64,000 nucleotides of DNA, taken from NCBI GenBank assembly GCA_015680685.1, contig MNCI01011145.1, positions 751,110 to 815,109 on the forward strand, read 5' to 3'. Origin of the DNA: Gnetum montanum. Lineage: Eukaryota > Streptophyta > Gnetopsida > Gnetales > Gnetaceae. The translations under genes and the position numbers were made by a program. The notes beneath the pieces are model-generated. The model worked only from the letters and a program-made list of their open reading frames with translations, was not told the origin of the DNA and searched no databases. How positions within the stretch are numbered: position 1 is the stretch's first letter; every line of letters starts with the position of its first letter. Of this stretch, positions 35,665 to 45,791 are shown piece after piece.

Positions 35665-37170
35665 AACCCCTCCATGATGGTAAGATGTTCCACTCCTAAG
35701 AAGTTTCGAAAAGTCTCAAAATTTTCATGGCTCAGAATCTTTGTAAAGATGTCTACCATTTGTGCTTTAGTTGCACAATGTTCTATGTTGAGTATGTTAT
35801 CTTTAATCAAGCTTCTGAGATGGTGATGCTTGATATCTATGTGCTTGGAATGCCCATGATGAATAGGATTATAAGTCATTGCAATAGCACTTGTGCTATC
35901 ATAGTATAACTGAATGGGAGGTACAAGTGTATATCCCATTTCAATGAAGATGGAGTGGATCCATATGGCTTGAGTAGCAGCATTCGATGTAGCAATGTAT
36001 TTTGCTTCAGCTATTGAGAGGGCAACTATAGATTGCTTCTTTGATCCCCATGAGATAAGTGATGGACCGAAGAAGAAACAAAAACTAGAAGTTGACTTTC
36101 GATCTTCGAGGTTGCCTCCCTAGTTTGCATTAGTGTATCCCCATATGTTGAAATTTTTATGTTGATGAAATGTGATCCCAAAATCTATTGTAGTTTTCAG
36201 GTATCACAATACCCATTTTGTAGCTTTCCAATGTGATTCATGTGGATCTTGCATGAACCGAGAAATGTACTTTACAACATATTGGATATCTGGACGAGTA
36301 TTAGAGAGATACATTAAACTACCAGCAAGGGATTTGTATAGTGAAGGGTTGATAGAGGGGGATTTTTCATCCCTGGTAAGTTTTGTACCAAGGGCAAGTG
36401 GTGTGTCTGAAGGATTACAATTAATCATGCCAAATTTCTCAATTAAGGATCGGGCAAATTTCATTGAGCATATGAAAATTGATTTTGTTCTTTGGATAAC
36501 TTGAAAACCCAAAAAGTATGACATCTTCCCTAAAGCAGACATTTTGAATTCTTTTTCATGGCATTAAGAAAATTATTTTCCAATGAAATTGTAGATGAAA
36601 AATAGATTAAATCATCTACATATAAACAAACACAAATAAAATCATCTCCATATACCTTTTTGTATATTTTTGTTTGGGACCAAAGATTAATGAAGCCTTC
36701 TTGCATGAAAAATGCATGAATACATGTGTACCATGCACGTGGAGCTTGCTTGAACCCGTATAATGCTTTATGGAGCTTGTAAACATGATTTTTTTTCCTT
36801 CATCAATGAAGCCTGGTGGTTATTCCACATAAACTTATTCATTAAGAATGCCATTAAGAAATGCAGAAGCCACATCCAGTTGATAAACCACGTAGCTAGC
36901 TTGTGCAGTAATGGCAAGAAAGATTCTCAAGGATTCCATCCATGAAACAAGAGCAAAGTTATCATTGAGGTCTCTACCGTGTTGTTGGAGATAGCCTTTG
37001 GCAACTAGGCGAGCTTTAAATTTTTCTATTTCATCATATTAATTTCTCTTAAGTATAAATATCCATTTTAAACCAATAACAGGCTTACCAGATGGATGAG
37101 GAACTAGGCTCTAAGTGTTGTTTTTATTAATTTGATGTAGCTCTTTCTCCATGGCATCAATCCAACGATT
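35646..37170 (-). pseudogene. Element E reverse transcriptase and RNase H
   Basis: The RT has the catalytic LYVDDLIYFS at 36611-36622 (YVDD box intact), then LGKMSYFLGFQV, SDTPLALGTKL, SLAGSLMYLSNTRPDI and HWKATKWVL (36204-36542). RNase H includes YDSTSAIAM, HIDIKHHHLRS and TKAQMVDIFTK (35646-35939), the usual copia C-terminus ending just inside the LTR. Frame breaks separate the blocks, and upstream RT sequence to about 37170 is degraded. Confidence 0.9.
35665..35680 (-). promoter_or_regulatory. Polypurine tract of element E
   Basis: The minus strand reads ATCATGGAGGGGTT directly before the 3' LTR, the expected plus-strand primer position. Confidence 0.7.
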
Positions 37171-37890
37171 ATCTTATGCAGCTTCAACGACTATGGATGG
37201 TTCCATTAAACCATCATCGTTCCCCACCATCAGCGTAGGTAGCGCAAAAAAATCATCATCCATCATAGTGAAAAGAGCATTTTCAAGAGAGTCCATGTTC
37301 TGGGTTGGTAAAGCAGTGTCTCCATGAAAGTGACTTCTTGTCATGCATTGTGTAAAATTTGTATCTAGCATGTTGGAGGTTGGATGATATTGAGCTAGCT
37401 GAGAGGTGGTTAGAATCTGCTGGGAGGTGGACATTGTTGAGGTAGAAGATGTTGTAGATGAAATGATTTGAGAAGGCATTGATGTAGAGGTGTGCCCTTG
37501 AAGAGGAAATGAAAGTTGAGGATGGTGTTACACTGGATGACCATGCCAGGGTTGTGTATGATGTGGTAATCATTGGTTTATTGCTGCCATAGATCCATGT
37601 CCCGAATTGGCAGCAACAGGCATGTTTTTGGTAGTAGAAATAGGCACGTTTTTTGTAGCAGTAGTAAGCAATTTTTGGCAGCAGAAACAAGAATGTTTTT
37701 GGTAGTAGAAATAGGCACATTGTTGGCAACAACAGAAAAGTGAGGAGAAATAGTACCGTGGATGTCCATGCCACTATAATGTTGAAACATTTCTTCCATG
37801 AAATTTACATCACATGAATCCACCACATTTTTATTTGCAACATCATAGCACCTGTATGCTTTGAAATTTCCACAATATCCCATAAAAATA
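37171..37890 (-). pseudogene. Element E integrase-RT linker
   Basis: Minus-strand frames give GYCGNFKAYRCYDVANKNVV and FMEEMFQ (the copia block after the integrase core), a repeat-rich stretch and then a Ser/Thr/Gln-rich segment (SSTTSSTSTMSTSQQ). It is low-complexity hinge sequence, as in other copia polyproteins. Confidence 0.7.
37618..37735 (-). repeat. Minisatellite in the copia linker, units of about 25 bp
   Basis: Five diverged units share TTTTTGGTAGTAGAAATA-like cores (about 37625, 37648, 37672, 37694 and 37716). Translation gives reiterated LFLLPKT or PISTTKN units depending on frame. Confidence 0.65.
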
Positions 37891-38700
37891 CATGGATGTC
37901 CCTATTTATCTAGCTTTTGTCTTTTTTGTATTGGAATTTGAATGTAGCATGTTGAACCAAAAATTTTTAAATGAGAGATATTGGGTGGATATCCATTCCA
38001 TAATTCACATGGAGTTTTATTTTGGATTGATCTTGATGGCACCCTATTTAAAATATATATTGATGTTGCACAAGCTTCTACCCAAAATTTATTCTCCAAA
38101 CTTGACATTTGAAGTAGGCACCTTGCCATTTCAACCACAGTTCTATTCTTTCTCTCAGCAATACCATTTTGTTGAGGTGTGAATGATGTGGTTGTTTGTG
38201 AATCATCCCACTTTTCTTGGAAAATTCATCAAATTCAATTGATAAAAATTCACCACCATGATCTATCCAAATTTTTTTAATTGAACTACCACTTTGATTT
38301 TCTACTTCCACCTTGAATTCTTTAAAAAATCCCAATGTTTGATCTTTTAATTTCATAAAATACCCCCAAGAAAATCTTGAAAAATCATCCACTATGATTA
38401 ACATATATCAATTTTTACCTAGGCTCAATGTTTGCATGGGACCACATAAATCCATATGAACTAGATTTAATTTTTCTTGAGATCTATGTTCTTTTCTAGG
38501 AAACGATAACCTTGTAAATTTTCCTAGTTGACATATTCCACACTCATGATTATCTAGCAAAAAAAATTTTGGCATACCTCTTACAATTTCTCCTTTTTGC
38601 ATGTGGTCCATTGAGCCAAAGTTGACATGTCCTAACCAAGCATGTTGTAACCATGCTATGTCTTTAGTGACACTGAGACAATTAACAACCTTTTGCATCT
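37891..38700 (-). pseudogene. Element E pre-integrase and integrase
   Basis: The pre-integrase zinc region AWLGHVNFGSM..MQKGEIVRGMP and CGICQLGKFTR (38530-38670) is followed by LNLVHMDLCGPMQT with the first core Asp. MLIIVDDFSRFSWGYF, IWIDHGGEFLS (second Asp) and HPHSHLNKMV-type sequence come next, where the expected QQNG..ERKNR block is blurred by a frameshift. The tail has AACATSIYILNRVPSR and ELWNGYPPNISHLKIFG. Confidence 0.9.
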
Positions 38701-38807
38701 ATAACTTATACATCTGATTCTTGCTTATAGGGATAATTGCAATACTTTTATCATCATCAACCTTAGAAATTTTACAAACATTTTTTTCAAATTCAACACA
38801 ATACCCA

Positions 38808-40039
38808 TTAGCATAATTTCCCCACACTTAATAAATTCTTTGAAAGATCTGGAATAAAATAGATATGGGAAATAACATATTTGTTACCTTGAGTTCTTGT
38901 GAAGGCAAGTGATCCAATCCTAGCAATGGTTAACTTCTTCCCATTACCTATGGTTACCTTTCCATCATATTTTTCCAAGCTTGAAAACAATTTCTTATTC
39001 CATGTCATATGATTGCTACATCCACTATCAACATACCAAATGTTGTTGTTGTTGCTAGTATCTAGTACCTTTGTAGAGATCAAGAGTTGATCTTCCTCAT
39101 TTTCAATATAAAATAATTTCTCACCTTTTTGTTGATCTTCATGTTCTACAATTTTTTCTTTTCTCTTCTTTTCATACTTCTCCCTTGACCAACATTCAAG
39201 AGTATTGTGTTTATTGGTACCATAGAAATCACAATGCTTACCTTCATTTGATTGATTTGATCTTCCATGACCATGACCTCTAGATCTGCCATCCACGTCC
39301 TCTGAATGAGGATCCACTTGAGGATCTTTGATATTGATATTGATTTGATCGAATGTCCTCTGAAATTGTGCTTGAAATGCATTTGTTGTTGAATCCTCAC
39401 AATCAACAATTCTTTGCTTGTATGTCCTTAAGCTTCCTATGAGCTCAACCATGGTCATCTTATCAAGATCTCTTGCTTCTTCAATAGCCATGACGATGAG
39501 ATCATATCATCTGGTTACACTTCAAAGGATCTTTTCAATAGCATGCCTTTCCTCAAGTGTTTCTCCACAAGATTCAATTCCATTTCAAACTTGTTGAAAT
39601 CGATTGATGTATTGATCAATATTATTTGAATCTAGCATGTGCAAAGATTCAAAATATTTTCTTAAAACTTGTAACTTGACAACACAATCTTTTAATGATC
39701 CCTTGTATGTAATCTCCAGTGCATCCCATGCAGCTTTGCTAGTTTGATGCATAACAAGTTTGGGAAGGATTGTTAGATCTAACCTGAATGATGAATAATT
39801 CTTTTGCATCTTTCTTATGATGCTCCTTACATTCATTCTTTTTCATCTTCCTTCAAGGCTTGAAATTTTTCTTGATCAACATCTTGGAATCCATTTTCAA
39901 CAAGATCCCAAAGATCTTGTGAGATTAAGAATGTCTTCATCTTGATTGCCCAATATTCATAATTCTCTCTATTGAAGATAGGAACTTGGAGAGACATGGA
40001 TCCATGATTTTGGGCCATTGTAGAGAGATCTGTTGTCAA
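38808..40039 (-). pseudogene. Element E gag and protease
   Basis: Gag opens MTTDLSTMAQNHGSMSL and has VPIFNRENYEYWAIKMKTFL, the UBN2-type copia gag signature, then WDALEITYKGS. The 227-codon frame 38808-39491 holds the knuckle HCDFYGTNKHNTLECW at residues 86-101. There the second Cys of CX2CX4HX4C is Tyr, so zinc binding should be lost. The protease motif YVDSGCSNHM lies at 39029-39000 and is intact. Frame breaks near 39500, 39590 and 39840 disrupt the polyprotein. Confidence 0.9.
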
Positions 40040-40055
40040 GAATCTGAGCTAACCA

Positions 40056-40067
40056 GCTTCGATACCA
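40056..40067 (-). promoter_or_regulatory. Primer-binding site of element E
   Basis: The minus strand reads TGGTATCGAAGC two bases after the 5' LTR, one or two changes from the initiator-Met primer site TGGTATCAGAGC of copia elements. Confidence 0.8.
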
Positions 40068-40069
40068 AA

Positions 40070-40448
40070 TGAAGATTCTAAAGGGCCCTGGATCTATGAA
40101 CTAAGCTTAAAGGAAATAAAGAACTTTGTTAGAATAAGAACACTATTGTTTAACTTTCTAACTTTTGTATGTCTTATGTTTTATTATTTCTTTTATTATG
40201 AATGAATATGTGCTGCTACAATTATATAGGCCTTGATCTCCCAAGAATAGATTTAGAGAGATAAGCATGAATCTCATAAATCATGAAGATGATCCTTATC
40301 ATCATATTTAAGGATATTCTTAATATGGGATGTCCTAAACATGGATTTGATAAGAATTACATGAATAGGATCTCATCTTATTTAAAATAGATTAAATGGA
40401 TGAGATCTATCTATTCTATTGTAGAACATCTAGTCATCATATTCCACA
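40070..40448 (-). mobile_element. Element E 5' LTR
   Basis: 379 bp, the partner of 35287-35664. TATATAGG near 40223 is kept in both copies but lies on the opposite strand to transcription and is not claimed as a promoter. Confidence 0.9.
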
Positions 40449-41012
40449 AAGACACCTCATGTCCTAATTTCTACAATCCCTTCTAAAACCATTTCATCTC
40501 ACTATTTTAATAATCATAACTTATGATTTTGTGTAAAATAGAGTTATTTTTCCAATTTTGTGGTACTAATATGTGTGTTTTGCTAAACAAATATGCATTA
40601 CATTCAACTCATTAAGTGCCTAAGGACACTTTTAGGCGTGTTTATACAAGCATTAAGGCTGGAGCCAGCTTTAAGGAGGACCCACTTGTATAACTGTTGT
40701 ATCTTATACTTGCCAAGCGATTCCACATCATCTTGAGCCTTCCAATTCCAATAAATAACAATAAATACTTCCCATATCATTCACACTATTTTTTCTAATA
40801 GCACAACAATGTTGTATTTCTCATCCATTTCATCAATACCTCACATACTTTCATCACCTAAGATTCCTTAATCATAGACTTTCAATGCTTATTTTTCACA
40901 ACCGAATCATCATCTCCATATCAAGAACCTTTCAACATGATGCATATCTTTCAACTATCCTATGGGACTCAATTTTTTCTAAGAAAAATATTCAAAAATT
41001 TTGATTTTTCTA
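40449..41012 (+). other. Element A spacer, right part
   Basis: GCATTAAGGCTGGAGCCAGC, then AGGAGGACCCAC (40653-40684), aligns with GCATTAAAGGCATGAGCCTGC and GGAGGACCCAC of element B near 50293-50330. This confirms that both belong to one lineage. No coding capacity was seen. Confidence 0.6.
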
Positions 41013-41087
41013 TGGTGACATTGTATCTATGATATTGCATCTATGATGTCGTATTTACGATATCGCATGCATAAAATCTATATATAA
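41013..41087 (+). promoter_or_regulatory. Internal U3-like module: palindrome array plus TATA box
   Basis: ACATTGTATCTATGATATTG, GATGTCGTATTTACGATATC and GCATGC are followed by CTATATATAACGTAGGGG. The order and wording resemble the LTR U3 at 27180-27305 (TCTACGATGTCGTAGATA.., GATATTGCA, GCATGC, CTATATAAGCAACACTTGGGG). It lies about 500 bp upstream of the 3' ORF start at 41591. It is a candidate subgenomic promoter; transcription is not shown. Confidence 0.5.
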
Positions 41088-41590
41088 CGTAGGGGAGTAT
41101 GAAAATTTTTTTCATTTCTAAATTTCATAAGAAGAGAGTTGTTGCCAATTTTTCTTTGTAGCTAAGAGCTTTGACACCCTAAGTTCTAATGCCCATAACT
41201 TGCTCATTATTGCTCTGATTTGCATGATTTTTGAGTCTATGTGATCCCAGAGTGATCACCTTAGTTGTGGGGAGTGCTAGTAAGGGAAATTTGAGTTAAT
41301 TTTTTCAAAATTTCTAACAACTAGAAGATATTATAAGGGTAATTTTGAGGAAACATATTAAGAATTTTTAAAGTAAATCGCTCATGTTAAGGCCAAAACC
41401 ACTTTAAGGAGACTTTTAATTAATCATACCACTCATCTAAAGTACTAATGGGGTTGTTATTGAAAAATATTTTAACTCTATAATCATAATGAACTAAGAA
41501 CTTGATATAACTAAGGATATGAGTAAGGTATCAAATTTTTGCTAATTTATGAGAATATTATAGTAATTCCAAATTCTTGATTAATTGTAG

Positions 41591-44281
41591 ATGGCTCCAA
41601 AAAAGGAGCATAAGGAGAACTCCCATAACCGATAAGCAAAAGACCATGAGGCCTTGGAAGAGGACAAGTGAGTGAGAAAAATTTGCAAGTAAAACAAGGA
41701 GAGCAACAAGCACAATCCTTCAGCATTCATTAGCAAACTCCTACCATAGAGTAATCTACTCAAGTAGAAGCGAATGTTCCACTAGTACCTATCTAGGGAC
41801 AACAACTTACACTATCAATTAAAGGCCTTTAGGCTATTCAAGAAAAATCTATCATGTCGACAGTAATTTTGGAACTTAACTTTGGTCCATTTTTGGAATT
41901 TTCTTTAGAAGCTATTAAGGCCCAACTTCAGTCATATCCTTTGTGGTGTACTTTGACAAACAATGGAGAATGGTATCTAGGAGAAACACTCTAGTTTTGG
42001 CAAAATTGATAAGTTGAAGTGATATTCAAAATTGAAGGAATCTTAGTATCTTACTCAGTTAAGGAAATTACAGAGGTACTAGTCATGGAGAAAAGGTGGC
42101 ATAGATATCAACCAGATTTGACACAAATGTTAGGAAGCTGTAGTTATGGTAGGCGTATGACAAGGAAGATAAAAAATATAGTGAATTGACTACAGAAGAA
42201 AAGATCTATTTGATAATTGGCACTTATCACCTATTTCTTACAAAAAGACTACATAGAATCTCTACATATGCAATCATAGGGAGTGAAATATTAATGGGAA
42301 AATTCAATGCAAATAGTGCTCACGTCTACTTCACAAAAATTTAAAGTTGGTTCCAAGAAAAGAAGGTAGGGAAGTTAATACTTGCATTTCCTTGCTTTAT
42401 CTAGAAGTTATGTAAATGAGCTGGTATCCAAGGGTATACAAATGATGCATTTAGGAAGGCACAAAATACTCCCAAAGAGGACCAATTAGAAGAACAACCA
42501 AGTATTGAGGAGACTAACCAATATATAGGACACTAGTAGTAACAACCACAAGTCCCATTATCACCGTCGTAAGATTACAAACCTTTAATGAGTCATTTGT
42601 AGCAAATTGTAGAAACTATCAGTTGGTGAAGTAGGGAAGAGGCCAATTTATTCAAAGTAATTGATGATGCAGTTAGACCAACCATCTTAACAAATCTTGC
42701 TAATGAATAGATATCATTGTAGTTAGGAGGAGAGGCCCAATGGTCACAACAGATTTCTGAGAACACTACATCATTCCAAGTGGTGCTTAAATTTGAAGAA
42801 GGAGCCATAGTTGTGGTCATATAACACCATGATGTAATGGGAGCTACATAAGTGATTATAGATCACATTAAATAATCTTTTAATATACATGTTGTGTCAC
42901 CAATTGATATTTATGGAGCCAAAGATGCTTAAAAGATAGCTGTTACCTCTATGGATCCTATAGAACATGAAGATGTCTTGAATAGACTGTTGCAAATAAG
43001 ACAAGTTATGAAAAATATATTTGATGTTCCTAATGATATATCTGCAACATAGTCTGAACTAACTACCACCAAAGAAAAATGAATCATGGCCAAAACCAGG
43101 GCAGAACATGCTAAGAATGAGCTTCACTGATTACAAGAAGATCTTGTAGCCTTGAGAGCAGAAAGAAGACATCCAACTTACTTCATAGCACTAGACCAGA
43201 TAGAATAATTCAAATCTAAGAAGATCAATTTCCTCATAAGGAACAATAAAGATATAGCAGATGAGAAAGAAAAGATAGTATGGAAAGCTTGAGTAGTCGA
43301 AGCCCAATCATAAGCCCATGCCAAAGCACTTGTTTCCTTATAGGAAGAAAACAAAGAACTTGTTATAGATAACATGAAGTTGACCATAGTAGAGAAGTAG
43401 AAAACACTCTAAAAGAAAGCATCCATCAATTGAGAGAGTAGCTAATGATGGTTAACCAAGATATGAGTTGCCTCACAAGAGAAAATAGAACCCTCTCTAT
43501 GAAAAAGGTACATGCCATTCGATAGAAATCAGCTACTGAAATCAATGTGTGGAAAAATAAGACTAAGAAACATGAAAGGCTCAAAGAACACTTCCACGAC
43601 CAAGTGGGCATGTACAAGCAGATAAATGAGAAAGAGATCCAAATGGAAAAAGGCCAAAATTAGTCCAATTGTAGCAGAAAATCTTGATTGGAAACTCATC
43701 TTAGACAACATGGCCCATACATATAAAGTAGAAGTCAAAAATAAAGACTTTCAAATAGAAGGATTAAAAGAATACATGGCATTAGCAAACCTTTGTTATG
43801 CTAACTTGGCCATGTTAACATCAAGTAGGCCGAGAAATGAACTAAAACAACAAGTAGTAGCTACTTATGCTTTGTATGAGAAGGAGTTTACAAATAGAAA
43901 ATATGCTCTACAAAAACTTTAAGTAGAAAACTCAAAACTAGAAGCAGTTAAGGCTGGTTACCAGGGGTAAAAATATGTAGTAGTGAATCTAGCCAAAAAA
44001 TTAATAAACTATCATGAACACAAAAAAAAGGCAAAGCTTTTGAAGAAAAGTGATGATAATTTGTAATATGGTATGTTAAAGCCAATAAGATGCTTCCACA
44101 ACTATCATGTCTATGGAACATGTTGAATGCATCCAACATTGGTTCATCAGCATGGACAGTCCACGATCCAAGGATGGAAGAAGAAAAGTTGTAGGTGCTC
44201 CTGAACAAGTACCACTTTAAGAAGCCTGACGACAAGGGGAAGAAACCTATGGAAGAGTCACCTCCGTCTAGAACAACATGA
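41591..44281 (+). pseudogene. Element A 3' ORF, long coiled-coil protein
   Basis: The ORF appears to begin MAPKKEHKENS and end KPDDKGKKPMEESPPSRTT before TGA at 44279-44281, about 890 codons if whole. Many TAG/TGA/TAA interruptions occur, mostly where CAG, CAA or CGA would fit. The N-terminal third has a globular-looking segment (LELNFGPFLEFSLEAIKAQL, WYLGETL). From about 43080 the product is Lys/Glu/Leu/Asn-rich with coiled-coil character (LQEDLVALRAERR, KKINFLIRNNKDIADEKEK, EENKELVIDNMKL). Athila-type elements can carry an extra ORF after integrase, sometimes called env-like. Here I saw no convincing signal peptide or membrane segment, so an envelope role is not supported. The function is unknown. 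Confidence 0.6.
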
Positions 44282-44480
44282 GGCTACATTGAACCTCGTC
44301 AGATTTTGTTTTTCATTTTTTGTAAAAATTTTTATGTCATGTGTTTGTTTTTGTAAAGTCCACTACGACACTAGAGATTCATGTATATAGAAGTCAGTGT
44401 CATATAAATCTACCTTCCAATTTTGTAAGGAACTCCATTCTCATTTTGTTTTAAGTCAAGGACGAGTTTTTAGTCAATCG
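44282..44480 (+). other. Element A 3' untranslated region
   Basis: TTTTGTAAGGAACT..AGGACGAGTTTTTAGTCAATC matches the end of element B (TTTTGTAAGGAACTTGAGGACAAGTTTTTATTCAGTC). Confidence 0.6.
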
Positions 44481-44488
44481 TAGGGGTA
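44480..44488 (+). promoter_or_regulatory. Polypurine tract of element A
   Basis: GTAGGGGTA sits directly before TGATAAATCC, as CATGGGGGTA precedes the B 3' LTR. Confidence 0.7.
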
Positions 44489-44770
44489 TGATAAATCCAA
44501 AAATTTTAAGTCAACGATATCATAGTTATGATATTATATCTACAATGTCGTAGATGCCTTATCATATCTCAGTATATGTTATTGTATAAATGATATCATA
44601 GGGTGCGTGTGAGCCTATATAAGCAACACTTGGATGCATGGATCCATAGTAGATTTAATAGCTTAGTAATATAACTCTTTCAATTTGTTTTCTTGAATTC
44701 AATACTTAGCAATGTGTGCCCACAATGTGATGTTTTGTAATTGAACGGAATCTTTATTTGAGTGTGATGT
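44489..44770 (+). mobile_element. Element A 3' LTR, left part
   Basis: It aligns with 27156-27440, up to GTGTGATGT, where element B begins. The TATA box is kept at 44616. Confidence 0.9.
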
Positions 44771-44778
44771 TTATGGGA

Positions 44779-44905
44779 CACGATATCGCATGGGCCGCGA
44801 TATCACGTACACGATATTGCATCCGCCATGATATCGCATCCCCTACGATATCGTGTACATAATATCGCATCTTCCCTTGTGATATCACATACGCAATATC
44901 GCAGT
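44779..44905. repeat. GATATC palindrome array of the element B 5' LTR
   Basis: Units such as CGATATCGC, CGATATCAC, CGATATTGC, TGATATCGC, CGATATCGT, AATATCGC and TGATATCAC are spaced about 14-18 bp apart. The core is self-complementary, and variants differ mostly by C-to-T or G-to-A changes at CG. Confidence 0.8.
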
Positions 44906-44918
44906 GTGCTGTCAAATC

Positions 44919-44926
44919 TATAAATA
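44919..44926 (+). promoter_or_regulatory. TATA box of the element B 5' LTR
   Basis: TATAAATA in AATCTATAAATAAGAGG, identical in the 3' LTR (51191) and in element C (60647). Confidence 0.75.
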
Positions 44927-45649
44927 AGAGGTAGCTCTCCCTTGTTTCCCAATCTAGGCCTAGACCGTAGTGAAACTCTGGCAGTTTTACCTCTCTAGAG
45001 ATAGAATAATTTCCATGTGCCCATAGTAGGAGCTCCAAAGTGAACGGATCTTTATTCGAGCAAATATTGTACCTGAACACAAATTTGTGTACGGAAATAA
45101 AGATGAACTTCTTGGATAAACCTTGCAGTGCATGGAATAGGCTAAATAGGTTTTTTATTTATTGTTATTTACTATTTATTTTTTAAATTATTTATTAGTA
45201 ATTAAATCTCTCTCAACCCTTCTCTCATAGTTAAGTGCATTCAGTACAATTGCTTCGAGCACGTGCGTTACGCTTGGTGATCCCAGTAACGAATAGTGTT
45301 TGGTAACCAAGGTTGCATTGGTTCAAGGTGTGAACGGTAAGTGGGAATGGATACTGATGTTAGGTTAATTAAGGCTTAGCTAGTTAGTTAAAGTTAGTTA
45401 ATTAGTCTCTTCACCCTTCACCTCACTAGCATAGGAGATAAAACAAAAAAAATATAAAAATCATATACCTCAGACTTACTTAACCATACAACCGTGAAAA
45501 ATACAAGTAAGTCTGGGAAGACAACAAATGATTTATCTTAAGTGTTCCATAAGGCGTGTAAGCACTTAGTTTGCGGAGTTTGACCGGACCACGCGTGTAA
45601 TGCTCGTATTTGTATGGTTGAGTGTAGGGGTACCTCGCCACTCATCATT

Positions 45650-45667
45650 TGTGCCATTGCCAAGGAC
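45650..45667 (+). promoter_or_regulatory. Primer-binding site of element B
   Basis: TGTGCCATTGCCAAGGAC follows the LTR end by two bases and matches the TGGCGCCATTGCC site of element C with few changes. Confidence 0.75.
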
Positions 45668-45791
45668 TAAGTGTTTGTGCACTAAGTAGAACATAGGAAA
45701 TTATCCACATCGTTGGGAGCCTAAACGAATCCTTAGGGTTAATTAAAAGAAAAATTATATAACGGTTAATCAACACACTGAGTAAGACACA

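Larger units (their letters stand above)
35287..40448 (-). mobile_element. Element E: complete but dead Ty1/copia retrotransposon
   Basis: It is 5.16 kb on the minus strand. LTRs of about 378 bp lie at 35287-35664 (3') and 40070-40448 (5'). PBS, gag, protease, integrase, RT and RNase H follow in copia order, and the PPT adjoins the 3' LTR. About 25-30 differences separate the LTRs by eye (about 93% identical), so it is younger than element A, into which it is inserted. All coding parts carry frameshifts or stops. Confidence 0.9.
44771..45647 (+). mobile_element. Element B 5' LTR
   Basis: About 877 bp from TTATGGGACACG (TGATGGGACGCG in the 3' copy) to CCACTCATCA. U3 has eight or so GATATC-like palindromes at 44779-44905. 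The first dinucleotide appears mutated from TG to TT, so the exact left base is uncertain by a few positions. Confidence 0.85.

Noticed and set aside
41591-44281. Envelope protein call for the 3' ORF
   Set aside because: No signal peptide, transmembrane anchor or fusion-like segment could be seen; coiled coil dominates.
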